DNA of 64,000 nucleotides from Flaccisagitta enflata (GCA_965153355.1 OZ231126.1:110794001-110858000); one strand, 5' to 3'; shown: positions 45,401 to 54,659, numbered from the stretch's first letter. Translations and numbers: made by a program. The notes: generated by a model not told the origin, from the sequence alone.

Positions 45401-46419
45401 TCACTTTTCTTCAAAATCAGTTCCCTGGAATTCCTGTAACACCGATTGAGAAAATTGAATTCCATTTTAGTATGTCAAAGAAACAAACAAATAGTCAAAT
45501 TCTCACGGCAATTCAATTTCCTCTTAAATTAAGTTTTGCTTGCACTGCTCACAAAATGCAAGGTGCCACTGTTAGTAAACCTGAGCCTCTCATTTTAGAC
45601 TTGCGAAAAATAAGAGAACCAGCTCAAGCTTATGTCATGCTTAGCCGTGTCCAAGCCTCCAGTCAATTATTCATTATTGAAGAAGTTCCAAAAAATAAAA
45701 TCTACCCATCAAAAGAAGCAATGCAGGAGCTGTCAAGGCTGAAAACAATTTCTATAAATAGATTGGAAAGAATAATACGAAGATTCACTCACATAACCAG
45801 CCTTAATATTCGCTCTTTACCAAAGCATATTGATGATCTTCGAAATGATTACAGAATGAAACAATGTAACATGATTTGTCTCCAGGAGACATGGTGCTCT
45901 GATAATTATGACAATTCTCATTTTAATATTGAAGGCTTTAATCTTCATTTAACAAACCGTGGAAATGGAAAAGGTGTTGCTAATTATTTCAAAGCTGGAT
46001 TTGAACTTACTGGAGAAGTAAATACTGAATTATTTCAAATGACAAAGTTTTCTGATAGTGATTGTCACATTATTAATGTTTATAGATCACAAGGAGCCAA
46101 TGATTCATTATTCATTGAACATTTAAATACTTTAATAGTTGGTTGTCAAAATTGTTTTGTGGTTGGAGATTTTAACATAAACGGTATGAATAATAGGATG
46201 CATCCTGTTATTCAATCATTACTTTCTTCTGAATTTAGACAATTGGTTGACACCCCTACTCATGAAAGTGGCAGTCTTCTTGACTATGCATTTGTTAAAA
46301 CGAATTTGAATTATGGAGCTGATCTACATTGGCCCTATTATTCTGATCATGCAGCTGTGTATATAGGGGAACTGAAGTCAACTGAAGAAATCCAAGCTAT
46401 TTATGCATCTACTTTTTGA
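39352..46419 (+). CDS. Helentron Rep-helicase-endonuclease transposase
   Basis: The first ATG is at 39901 (2,172 residues), but the frame is open from 39352 through a Gln/Pro-rich stretch. Order from the ATG: Cys-x-x-Cys...His finger (about 41-62); four basic 27-residue repeats (about 78-180); two CxxC knuckles (about 267 and 329); Rep domain with HUH motif PHAHGVLW (about 810) and tyrosine motif VITYISDYYSK (about 1110). A Pif1-type helicase follows, with Walker A GGAGAGKS (about 1504), DEFSM, GDILQLKP, AHKMQGA and VMLSRV. A C-terminal AP-endonuclease-like domain ends the protein (LNIRSLP about 1968, LQETW, GDFNI, SDHAAVY). Rep-helicase plus endonuclease defines Helentrons (Helitron2). All core motifs look intact, so it may be a recent copy. 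Confidence 0.9.
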   Translation, partial: EKFTFKHNITSKITQKPPLKQNEPKHPQQPQQPQQSKQQLPQHYKSHNLPSNTTSQKKLHKQPLKQNEPRHPQQPQQSKQQQPQHNKRQNLPSNTTTQQKSHKQPLKQNEPRHPQQPQQSKQTQQSKHPQPQQNKKQPKQPQQSQLSQQPQPSKKQNLSSCTTTQPKSQKQPHSSEQLIHEKPMTEKQKKKKNDQPEKTLSIPGMKECYIKVFRIDKELGLSICKNCNEMLKNLRLHIKKIPSCNEYYFKYFPSEMTMDENEKKENTRQRVRKHRESAKKKGNVVLKNEEKEKTRQRVRKHRESAKQKGNIVLKNEEKEKTRQRVRKHRELAKQKGNIVIKNEEKEKTRQRVKKHRDSEKTKGEKKFKKKRADEKKNEREKERKKNKAAYDKKRADEKQTERENEKEKDPVKYNLKRALEKQNSRFKLLDTVYKRKRAYAEAIRDGRTYLCVSCHRKLFKNGVSALKENWIELQEKQFPSYLKKCIGKVIRKTFPRPVKNGTVEIQHVDYICHTCSRYMDKGTMAPMSNQNKLQLIDKSKYPELKLKEVENQLVAPNLIFQKIKLLPKSRWNAMIDKTVNVPIPLEEISHTIDQLPRRPSDACIIPVQLKRMKKLKNAHKQEYIDCHKIVKAIETMKELGNPYYKDINLDVDKYFEECKASSSDAFSFSVDNQNISDDHISSDDDFDTALLDNLVNSTESKEVDNEEEKEYIENDTVRKFQFNYNASSCFADNLPEIRTKSNITVETEEEPVVIAPGEGKIPTGYPDNWECKSFPTHFPDGKNDMSESRDRQLSEPYYITQRIMNVDPRFANDPAYSFAYAAYYENKQMESNISLAFQRGNKHVGSDGKMIYSLDDATMIMDKMKNTPRYWQTARYELNAKVENLGPFDFFFTLSCADMRWAENFTSLLDGHNVTYTCLHGEEEILVDGKSLDDFLAAYPSKHSMIKDNLLNATLDFQQRLKEFVRIIIMGKSSSIPSKYYNYRIEFQFRGAPHAHGVLWVDWENMPLLSQVERKNFIEAKNLIRNCQKLSEHHKVAMEKVADLAISVSLRNPAVSELVKEVQIHRHTAKACKKYGTECRFNFPKFPTHKTIISTPSNYAYDDEKERNKNMKRYSKVMDAVKDVLEDEEKMKKICAFKQNELENCVEKSRIRYRLNLLLENADFHNESFSHVPDDLQYLFKDTLTGDGTAHLPAIKAVLDTIPNLDDKEDSLVKERIEYLLKFADFDVKEYADVNSKLEEYENALAVNKSGYRPYYKRDVSETMVNTYNPEWLSAWNGNMDIQLCLDFFAVITYISDYYSKDDSGTMQLLLDELKAAENEELRTKMRRLQSVFITHRQMGESEAYYRILPHMHLKGSNVEAVFAATGFNPSRILQRIDDKNARKCDNVVEVHGREGKYEEKASVYEKYLRRDCDLQPELKNLCYAQFIKMYTSQRQLPKGHKFKPEKTRKVFDSEGQLIVDDIIITKNIDDELEVFKLPQYIRIKHTQENEPSFMRKRKMAVMRLYKYNKTKRLHEFLYSELQLYHPHTNIEAHGREYCLLEEKDDLEVCQRTYEESELFKVKRKVMPFLENVEEGMAAAREFRDSLGAELDPQNEQERMEYEDVDLEDNPDYASKDFEGLPDDSHVTPPLFKVTSLRPDDELFPLIHRMDIDQRMIVDIVLEYIKKIIISRKVPFQHVPPRVIIQGGAGAGKSSVIHVIVQLVEKLLRQSGDNIDHPFILPLSVTGTAAANIDGMTLHSAFNFPFSNEFMSLSDKTRDQKREFLKNLKTIIIDEFSMVKADMLYQIDLRLRELLQNVNEPFGGCSVLLFGDILQLKPVMGKYIFDLPRSQDYHASYHIASLWKSFFVVELLTNHRQGEDFSYAEVLNRIRTGSQTDEDYDLLQQRVKPYNSPDIPQDALWVTPLNKDVNEINQHRLDMLNTELYQIPAIVKSFAQKNVNPRTASDESIFNTPLQNTLMLKVGAKVMLTYNLDVVDSLTNGAFGEIVGFQFTNTGEVKSVLVHFKNEKVGRNKRKNFTFLQNQFPGIPVTPIEKIEFHFSMSKKQTNSQILTAIQFPLKLSFACTAHKMQGATVSKPEPLILDLRKIREPAQAYVMLSRVQASSQLFIIEEVPKNKIYPSKEAMQELSRLKTISINRLERIIRRFTHITSLNIRSLPKHIDDLRNDYRMKQCNMICLQETWCSDNYDNSHFNIEGFNLHLTNRGNGKGVANYFKAGFELTGEVNTELFQMTKFSDSDCHIINVYRSQGANDSLFIEHLNTLIVGCQNCFVVGDFNINGMNNRMHPVIQSLLSSEFRQLVDTPTHESGSLLDYAFVKTNLNYGADLHWPYYSDHAAVYIGELKSTEEIQAIYASTF
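40133..40445 (+). repeat. Four-copy 81-bp coding repeat
   Basis: Within the Rep-helicase frame a basic unit TRQRVRKHRESAKQKGN recurs with a 27-residue (81-bp) period; three copies are nearly identical and the fourth diverged. It encodes a charged, probably helical, DNA- or RNA-binding array. Confidence 0.85.
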
Positions 46420-46930
46420 TATCTTTTTTCAGTTGATTTTTGTCCCTGCTGTAAACTGACTGAAGCTAATATGTCTTTTAATCTCTGCATTAATCATCAC
46501 TGTTTACAAATATGAATGAATGACTAATATGATAACTGAAGCATTGTAGTATGTAGTATGTACTTCCCGATTTGATAGACATAGATTTAACTTGCTGACT
46601 CCTCTACATCTAATTCCTGCTGTGCCTTCTTAGCAAAACATCTGTCATAAATATCTGCCAAAAGCAACAAAAACAGCCAACATTCGACATAAAAAGCAAC
46701 AACTAAAACAAATAAAACAAATCTCATCTTCAAAAACAAAAACCTTGTCTTTACTTGCCCATTTAAAATTGGAATTACATAATTAGATTATCTTTTGACT
46801 AGCTATTTAGATGATTGATATAGATGTATACATAAACATTAAAAGAAGACAAAATTGAATGAAAGAAATAAGAAACAACAGCATAAAAAGTAGTTATAGG
46901 TATTTATAAAAAAAGATAATTTAAAAAGAT
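46420..46930. other. 3' flank of transposase, no gene
   Basis: AT-rich stretch after the Rep-helicase stop. No frame supported; probable 3' untranslated part of the element. Confidence 0.5.
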
Positions 46931-46931
46931 A

Positions 46932-47515
46932 TGTACCCTTAAGCACCCTAAAGTACCCTTAAGTACCTAAAGTATTCCTAAATACCCTTAAGTACCCTCA
47001 ATTACCCTTAAGTACCCTAAAGTACCCTTAAGTACCTAAAGTATTCTAAAGTACCCTTAGGTACCCTTAAGTTCCTCAGTTTAAGTTGAAGTATTTTAAG
47101 TACCCTTAAGTACCTAATGTATTCTCAAGTACCCTTAAGTACGTAAGGTACCCTTAAGTACCCTACAGTACCCTTAAGTACCCTAAAGTACCCTTTAGTA
47201 CGTAATGTACCCTAAAGTACCTTAAGTACCCCAAAGTACCCCAAAGTACCCTTAGGTACCAAAAGTATTCTGAAGTACCCTTAGGTACCCTTAAGTTCCT
47301 CAGTTTAAGTTGAAGTAGTTAAAGTACCCTTAAGTACCAAAAGTATTCTCAAGTACCCTTAAGTACCTAAGGTACCCTTAAGTACCCTACAGTACCCAAC
47401 AGTACCCTAAAGTACCCTTTAGTACCTAATGTACCCTAAAGTTCCCTTAAGTACCTTAAGTAACCCAAAGTACCCTTAGGTACCCTTAGGTACCCTTATG
47501 TACACTTAAGTACCT
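46932..47515. repeat. GTACCCTTAA-type minisatellite
   Basis: About 580 bp of 10-12 bp units AGTACCCTTA / AGTACCCTAA with variants, plus a longer duplication (a block with GTTCCTCAGTTTAAGTTGAAGTA at about 47071 and 47296). Helentrons often carry such arrays near an end. Confidence 0.85.
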
Positions 47516-47594
47516 TTAAAATGAAGATTTAAGCTTTTTTTCAAAAATGTTACGTTACGTTACGTTACCGACCGACCGACATAGCGGCTTCTAG

Positions 47595-47618
47595 AGTCGC
47601 GTTCACGCGACTAAAAAT
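47595..47618 (+). other. Terminal hairpin, probable 3' end of the Helentron
   Basis: AGTCGCGT-TC-ACGCGACT forms a perfect 8-bp stem with a 2-base loop, followed by AAAAATTC. The same hairpin-plus-AAAAA ends the short elements at 49021-49402, 52112-52965 and (inverted) 59087-59287. Rolling-circle elements end in such hairpins. Confidence 0.55.
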
Positions 47619-47625
47619 TCATTAA

Positions 47626-48067
47626 CATTTTAATCTACATTAAAAAATCTATAATATGAGTGCAATCTTGTCTTTGTGCATCAAACCATTTGGAAATGCC
47701 ATTAGGTTGAGGTTGATCAAGTTCTTTGAATAATGACAAAAAAAAAAAAAAAATACTACTACTAACCTTCCATCTTTGAAGTTCTCTCAAATTTTACCAA
47801 AAAATGATAAGGATATGCAGATTTCACCGCTGGTTAGCTCTTAAGCTCTAGTTTAATAGTCTCATGGATTTTGAGTCAGATTTGAAAAGAGAAGTAGGTA
47901 AACTTTTCAGTCGAAATAACCAAAAATCTACTATAAAAACCGAAACCACCTCTTGGTTGTGATACACAAACCAAACTTGCAGTCCCTAAATTGGATTGAA
48001 GATTGTTTTTTTTTTTATTTTAATCTAGTTAGTATAAACAGAAAAAAAACAAAAAAAATCAGATACA
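47626..48067. other. No gene seen
   Basis: AT-rich unique sequence; no coding or element signature recognised. Confidence 0.5.
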
Positions 48068-48285
48068 TGAGTTTAGTGCGCGTGACGGGGAAAAACATAC
48101 CGCCAACCATAAGTGCTGCTAAACTTTTGTCTGTCCGTCCGTCCGTCCGTCACACTTTACTTTTTTGGCGTTAATGGGGTTTTTGGCCTTACTGCGCCTG
48201 CTCAAATGCTCCACTGACCTCAATTATGGCCCCTGCCCACCCGCACGCGACTGGCGTAGCCGTGTATCCGGCCTTGTTTCCTAGA
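48068..48285 (-). mobile_element. Hairpin-ended dispersed element, inverted copy
   Basis: On minus it begins ACAAGGCCGGATACACGGCT, continues with CGCGTGCGGGTGGGCAGGGGCC and a GACGGACGGACGGAC run, and ends in a decayed hairpin near 48070. It lies 450 bp beyond the Helentron end. Confidence 0.6.
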
Positions 48286-48727
48286 TAGTAGCAACCAACA
48301 AACTGAGGGACACAAGCATTAATTGAACAACTTATATTTCAAATACAAATCTTTTAAACGACATTAGATACTTAACTACCTTCCTCCAGTTTAAGCTGTT
48401 GTTGCACAAACCACTATATATAGAGAAAGATATCACTCCACAAAGAGGAACTAGAATATGTTTGAAGGGTCCAAAGTCAGGTTTGCTTGGCATGTACTGT
48501 ATGAAACATAATGATGATTTTGATAAAGAGGTTGCTAGTTTACCTGAATACTTGTAGCTCATTCTCTTTCTTTAATGAAACGGAAGACAACAGCTTTTCT
48601 GGTAGCAAATCACAATGTAACACTGCAAACGAATCAAATTTCTGAAGTAATAACAAATAATACACCAAATGGAATGACAAGTGGATCAACTGTCGGGGAA
48701 CATACACACAAATATACACAAGCAATT

Positions 48728-48763
48728 ACACACACACACACACTCACACACGCACACCACACA

Positions 48764-48832
<69 letters not shown>
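48728..48832. repeat. (CA)n microsatellite
   Basis: About 100 bases of CA repeat with a few CG and CT interruptions at its left. Confidence 0.9.
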
Positions 48833-48836
<4 letters not shown>

Positions 48837-49020
48837 TAGCAAACCGCAACATCTAAGCTGCAAGTCTTAACACTTTTGAACTAAAGTGTGATGAACCAAT
48901 AGACAGACCAACAAACATTATCTATTGAACAAAGCTTTAAAACAATGGTAAGTCTGCAGCTAATGAGAACAGAAAATTTATAAAAGAAGCAGTATTGATA
49001 TCAATTGATGTGTAAATTCA

Positions 49021-49402
49021 ATAAGGCCGGATGCATGGCTATCCAATTCGCGTGCAGGTTGGCAATGGCAATAATAAAAAGGCTAACCATGCATTTGGAA
49101 AGAGGCTGTAATGCAATAGCGGCCCATAAACACTTAAAAAGTAAAAAACAAGGTCATTAGACCTAAGTTGCGTGTGTCGGCACTTTCACAAAAACTCAGG
49201 CAGAGAGACAGACAAACATTGTTTTTCAAAAAGACATTTCAAATGACTGTTTACTCTACAATGTTTCTTCTCTACCATTCAGAGACATAAAAACACTTTA
49301 AAAAACCATAAAACCGTTTTGAGATGGACAGACGGGCGGACCAACGGACCAATAGACCAACAAAAAAGTGGCTTATAGAGTCGCGTAGCACGCAACTAAA
49401 AA
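49021..49402 (+). mobile_element. Hairpin-ended dispersed element
   Basis: Starts AAGGCCGGATGCATGGCTATCC, holds CGCGTGCAGGTTGGCA and a GACAGACGGGCGGACC run, and ends AGTCGCGTAGCACGCAACTAAAAA. No inverted terminal repeats and no coding frame. Confidence 0.65.
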
Positions 49403-50655
49403 GTTTGGTAGGTGGACTGACAAACGGACTGATTGACTAATGGACCAATGGACAGACAAAGCAGGTTGTTGTCGCGGCACCTAACAAAAAAAAATCTCTG
49501 ACAAAAGAAGATATTGATTCTGAGAAAAACCTCATATAAAAAAAGAAGAAAGATTAACCAGGATTTTCTCTTAAATGTATATAGAAAAAGCCATAAAACC
49601 AAAGCTGACACTGAAAGGTGGGGTGGCGTTTGCTCAGTTTAAAATCAACTCTTTGAACACTTTAATACTTTATAACACTTTTAACACTTTTTATCACTGC
49701 TTTCTGACAATCTGCATTCTCTTTTAGCTGTTGACAATCTTTGTGATAGACAGATGGTTGGAAGGACCAATGTATGGATCAACCGACAGACAGACTAATG
49801 TCCGAACAATGTACCAACAGAAAAATTCCTTACAAAGGAGCAAAGCTTGCGACTGATAGCAAAAGAAAATCTAAAGAAAAAAATGTCTCTGACCCTGTTT
49901 AGCGTAAAAATGAGTTTAAGAAAATGAGCACCTGATAAAAGGAATGAGAACAATGTCAAAAACTTTTCAATCTTTAGTTGAGAGAAGCAAAAAGATAAAA
50001 TTGTTGAGAAGTCGAGAGTAAAAATAAGAGTTGAAGTGTAGAGAAACATTTGGTTAAAATTGTTGAGAACGGCGACTTAGACAGAGAAAGTTGATGGGTC
50101 GAGCGATCCTCAGCAAAAAATCTCGCAAGAGACCGGGAGTTGGAAGACAGAAAAATATTTCATGTCTTAATCTTGGATCGGTTTGATATCTCTCGGTCCT
50201 GAGCGTAAAAGATCGGGAGGAACCGGGAGATGGAAGATAGGGACTTGGAGAGAAAAATATTTCAATGCCCTAAACTTGGATCGGTTTGATATCTCTCGAC
50301 ACAAAACATCGCGCTTAGAGAAGGCAAGTGCGAGTGGTAAAAATATCTCACTTGACAACTGCATCTTGAAGAATTGAGGAGAGCGGGGAAAGATTTTAAA
50401 ACTTTAGTCAACTTATTTTATCGATGAACTTCAACTCTTAGTAAACAAAGAAAAATGAAAATGTAATCTCACCAAACAAAAAAATTCATTGGCCCTATCA
50501 GATCCCTAATACTAAAGTAGTAGATGTCAAGAGCCGGTGTTCGTGTGCCAACTTGACAGTTGTGATTTATGACCCTGAATTTAGGTCAGTGACCGCGATT
50601 TTACTGACCTCCTAGTGAGGTAAACGGTGACGCGTCTGTGCCCTCGGGTCACGCT
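49403..50655. other. No gene; short direct repeats
   Basis: AT-rich, with runs of ACAGACGGACCAAC-type wording and a direct repeat of about 105 bp (GGATCGGTTTGATATCTCTC at 50172 and 50279). No supported gene. Confidence 0.5.
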
Positions 50656-50658
50656 TCC

Positions 50659-50735
<77 letters not shown>

Positions 50736-51139
50736 AGCGAGCGAACAAGCTGACTCGCGCTGACTTTTGCAATTTGACTGAAGGACATATCTATTGATTA
50801 AGTATTCATATACTCATAAAAGAACCCGACAGTGTAGGAAAAGAATTTCATGGAGCGAGCTACGTGGAAATCTTTTACTTATTGAAAAGAGAAATGCCAT
50901 GCATTTCCAGTAGTATGCCGGAGGCAGGATGCCCATAAAACATCTTGAGCGAGAAGAGTATAACATGGAACTATTTACAAAAACCAACATTTGTACATGG
51001 TCGATTTACACGCTGATATCGTCCATTGGTTGATAAGGAATCAGCGATTCGACGCTATGACGACGACAAAACTATCTGGGAAATTATGATTTGAGGAATT
51101 TGACGCCAAGGATAATGCAAAGAATGAGGAAAATAAGTA
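50656..51139. repeat. (GA)n microsatellite and spacer
   Basis: GA run at about 50661-50733; the remaining bases are unique without a supported gene. Confidence 0.7.
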
Positions 51140-51770
51140 ACTAGTCATCCAAGGATCGCACATGGTCAGCGGTACCCGATGCCCTGCTTGGAGTGATCAA
51201 GTGAAGTAGTGGAGAGAGAGCAGGGCAGCGGCCCCAAAGGGCCGATGTCCTGTAGGACACAGGGGGGAATTTCGAGACGTCCTGGGGTATATTAGGTCTG
51301 AGAAGATGGACAGAGGTCATTAAAGACGGGTTTGAAGCCGGGAGGGCAGAATTAGGTTTTAAAGAGTAGATTTGAGGTTTGAGGGGCAGGCTTGAGGCCC
51401 AGAGGACAAATTTTAGGCCTAAAGAGCTGAATTGAGGCCTTGAGGGTGGATTTGGGGTATGGAGGGCTAATTTGAGGTCTGGAGGGCACATATAAGGTAT
51501 GGAGAGCTGATTTAAGGTATCAAGGGCTAAATTGAGGTCTGAAAGGGCTATACAGCCTATTCTGATGGCTCAGAGACCCCAAATCAGGCCAAAATCAGGC
51601 CAAAATCAGGTCTGAGAGAGTAAAATTGAGGCCAAGGGGGGGGACGGACGGACGGACGGATGGACGGACGGACGGAAGGACGGAAGGACGGACGTCTCGA
51701 AATTCCCCCCTGTGTCCTACAGGACATCGGCCCTTTGGGGCCGCTGCCCAAAAAGGAGAGTAATGCTTTG
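51140..51770. mobile_element. Foldback MITE with 20-bp internal repeats
   Basis: Inverted ends of about 60 bp (GGGCAGCGGCCCCAAAGGGC, then GTCCTGTAGGACACAGGGGG and AATTTCGAGACGTC) lie at about 51222-51285 and 51688-51750. Between them are units like TTTGAGGTCTGGAGGGCTAA and a (GGAC)n run. Left of the arm, GTCATCCAAGGATCGCACAT through GCCCTGCTTGGAGTGATCAA also occurs near 36935 and 60315, so the element may extend to 51142. Confidence 0.7.
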
Positions 51771-51874
51771 TCTTGTAGGCTCCACCCGCTTTCTGCTTCA
51801 TTCGATGAGGTGGTTGTCAAAGTATATCTGGCAGTAGTTGATGTATGAGGGTGAGGTCTCGGACGTGGGACGGT

Positions 51875-51979
51875 CTAGGGGACGATCTGGCTGGGTCCCA
51901 ATTGTGCCGTTGTCCTCGACGCCATCGCCGCCAACAGCGCCATCGGCGCTATGATAAACGTCCACTTGATGAGACGCAT
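51875..51979 (-). CDS. Short signal-peptide protein, cut by stop and MITE
   Basis: From the ATG at 51979: MRLIKWTFIIAPMALLAA, a typical cleavable signal peptide, then a Thr/Gln/Gly stretch, and TAG at 51875 after 34 codons. The same frame is then open to the edge of the MITE near 51770 with a Thr/Ser/Pro-rich sequence, so a premature stop in a longer secreted protein is likely. Its start resembles the gene at 54207-54389 in having an ..AQLG.. step after the hydrophobic core. Confidence 0.45.
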   Translation of the reverse strand: MRLIKWTFIIAPMALLAAMASRTTAQLGPSQIVP

Positions 51980-51996
51980 TTCCGGTTTCTTCCGCG

Positions 51997-52056
51997 AGAG
52001 TCCCGTGTGGCGTACGTGCGAGAGTCCCGTGTCGGTGTGGCGTACGTGCGAGCGTC
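51997..52056. repeat. Direct repeat, CGAGAGTCCCGTGTGGCGTACGT type
   Basis: Two to three overlapping copies of a 24-30 bp unit just upstream of the signal-peptide start at 51979. Confidence 0.7.
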
Positions 52057-52111
52057 GTAAAGCTATTGAGAATATTGAGATTTAAAATTTGAATTTTGTC
52101 ACTTAGGAGAG

Positions 52112-52965
52112 AACAAGGCCGGATACACGGCTATCCTAATTGTGTGCGGGTGGGCAGTAGCTTGTACCGAAATGACAATAAACAATAAAATCAGAACTCC
52201 ACAAGTAGTTCTTATTGTGGGGCTGTCTTGGGCTTCCAATGGCATCACTTTTGGTCTGAAAAAATTGCATCTTGCTGTCCGCGCCTTACCTTGAAGTTTC
52301 CCTCAGCCTATGGGAAACCAAAAATTTCAAAGTGCTTAAATCTCTTTTTTGACTGCAGATTTGAAATCTGCAGAAAAAACTGTTTATTGAAAGTGCTTTC
52401 CTATTTTCAATTTTCAACTAGAAGGTGCTCAAAATAAGTGTCAAAGTTTGCAAAACTTACCTTTCTCTTTTATTTATATGTAAAATCGCCGAACTTACCT
52501 TTTTTTATATCTTTAAGATGAATTTTGACTATGATCCCGAAGGAATATTGAAAAAAGGAAAGCACTTTCAATTAACAGTTTTTCCTGCAGATTTCAAATC
52601 TGCAGTCAAAACAGAGATTTAAGCACTTTGAGATTTTTGGTTTCCCATAGGCTAAAGGAAAATTCAAGGTAAGGCGCGGACAGCAAGATGCAAATTTTTC
52701 AGACCAAAATTGATGCCATTAGAAGCCCAAGACAGCCCCACAACAAGAACTACTTGTAGAATTCTGATTTTATTGCTTTTAGTCATTTAGGTACAAGCTA
52801 GTGGGCAGGGGCTGCATTTGAGGTTGCTTGATCACTTTGCTGGAGAAAACGAGGTCAAAGACCGCAAAAATTAAAGTGTGACGGACAGACTGACGGATGG
52901 ACGGATGGACGGACCAACCGGTGGACAAAGTGAGGTTTAGAGACGCGTAGTGTGTGACTAAAAAT
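52112..52965 (+). mobile_element. Hairpin-ended element carrying a nested palindrome
   Basis: Starts ACAAGGCCGGATACACGGCT and ends with a decayed hairpin and GACTAAAAA at 52965, after a GGACGGATGGACGGACC run. Inside, 52189-52772 is a near-perfect inverted repeat (arms about 180 bp or more, e.g. AACTACTTGT against ACAAGTAGTT and GCGCGGACAGCAAGAT against its complement), a separate nested foldback element. Confidence 0.7.
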
Positions 52966-52989
52966 TGAGAAGGAAAATTAATAATCTAT

Positions 52990-54204
52990 TTATTGAAGAC
53001 ACTTACATTCAATTCGCTTTTTACTGTGACAAACACGCCACCAAGATAGCCACGCTGATGAGCGTATTTTTAATTGTTCGAGTGAACTGTTTTCAGTTGA
53101 ATCGTTCAAAACGGGAAACGCCTTAGTCGTTGTTGTCGTCGTTGTCGTCGTCGCAGTCGTCGTCGCAACTTTGTTACCCTCGAGAATAGGGGTTTGAAGT
53201 TTTGAATTCATTGATCGGGTAAAACTAAATGTGTTCGAGATGCTCGTATGACTCATGCTTGGTTGAGTGACGCTTGGTCTAGTGATGCTTGGTGAGGTAA
53301 ATTGACTTCTCACTGTAGGAGAAGGAGTAGCAATGATTTCTTGAGTGAGTGATGGAATGCTTGGTTGGTTTTTAGTGAATGATTGTTGAGTGTTGAAGAT
53401 GCTTGATAGATTGGGAGTGGAATCTGTGGATTGGATCACTCGCGCGCTTGGTTGATTTGAAGTGAAAATGCTAGTGAGGGGGTTTGTTTGCTTGTGTTTG
53501 CTTTTGTGTGTTTGCTTGTGTTTGCTTGCTTTGCTTGTGTTTGTTTGCTTTTTTTGTTTGCCTGGGTTTTTGTGATAGCTTCTGTTTGCTTGTTTTCTTG
53601 TTTTTGTGTAGTGCTTTGTGTGATCGTTTGTGTGGGAGTGTTTGCTTGTTTGCTTATGCTAGTTGGGTTAGGAGTATGAATATATGGGTTGGAATGTGTG
53701 ACAGTGTGGAGAGTTGGGATTGATTGCTTGCTTGTCTCTTCTTGTGTGATTGATTGTGAGGGAGTACTTGTGCTTGAGTAGAGATTTGCTTGTTTGGTTG
53801 TGCTTGTAGGTTTAAGAGTGCCGGATTGTGTGTTTGAGAGTGATTGCTTGTTAGTTTGTTTTTGTGTGGGAGTGTTTGTACTTGAGTGAAATTTTGCTTG
53901 TTTGGTCATGCTTTTTGGATTAGGAGTGTGAATATGCGTGTCAGATTGCGTGGTTGCCTGTGAAAATGTGAAACGACTCGCCGGAGTAGTAAAACTTGAT
54001 GTTTGTTGCCAAGAGCTTAACGGAAGATCGACGGAACGTGTCGGGGACCGAAATTGAGTGGAATGCGTTAGTTCCGGTTTTGTTACACAAGGAGTTGTAG
54101 TTTTGACATTCAACACGTGGTAAGGAGACAAACGAGTAAGAGGTGCGATCGTAGCTTTGCGAGAGAAACTCGGGACTGATGACCTTGGCCTTTTCCACCA
54201 AATA
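52990..54204 (-). CDS. Ser/Thr/Gln-rich low-complexity protein
   Basis: A minus-strand frame is open from after the TGA at 54207 to 53436; it is Arg/Pro-containing at first, then consists of Thr/Gln/Lys/Ser repeats such as TKQAN. A second frame (53439-52990) follows with overlap, ending in a Trp/Cys-containing unique tail (AWLSWWRVCHSKKRIECKC). A one-step frame change near 53438 would connect them. Together with the signal peptide frame upstream it may be one secreted mucin-like protein broken by a stop and a frameshift. No domain recognised. Confidence 0.45.
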
Positions 54205-54206
54205 GG

Positions 54207-54389
54207 TCACCATTGGTAATATTGACGGCTAGTTGTTGTTGTTGTTCTCTGTAGGGGACTGAACCAGGAGTAGTGAGGAGTTGAGGTTGGAACTTTGAAG
54301 ATATCGGCCAGACGGACCCCGTGGTTTGCTCCTAATTGAGCGAAAGTCAAATGCCAAAGGCAGAACAAAATGCAGAAAAAAAAAACCAT
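54207..54389 (-). CDS. Signal-peptide protein, first part of Ser/Thr-rich gene
   Basis: A 60-residue frame: MVFFFCILFCLWHLTFAQLG is a clear signal peptide; a Thr-rich segment follows and TGA ends it at 54207. The same frame continues open into the Ser/Thr-rich region. The ATG faces away from the plus-strand TATA gene at 54813, so the two are divergent with about 420 bp between starts. Confidence 0.5.
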   Translation of the reverse strand: MVFFFCILFCLWHLTFAQLGANHGVRLADIFKVPTSTPHYSWFSPLQRTTTTTSRQYYQW

Positions 54390-54659
54390 TTTATTTGCGA
54401 GAGAATTGAAGGGTTCAGAAGGTCAAAAGAGAGAATGAATTTGGGAAGAAAACTGACCAAAGTTTAGAGCTTGTCATCGCTAAACAGAAAGTTGAAAAAA
54501 AAGTGTTTTGAGGGGTAACGCGATAAGAAAGAGACCTCCGGCTGAGAGTTGACTCTAATTGCATTTAGGTTTTCTTTTCTAAGATTCATGAATCAAAGAT
54601 TTACGATCGCGCATTTTCGTCTCTCTCCCACTATTTTTTGGGTAGCAACCAACGAATGA

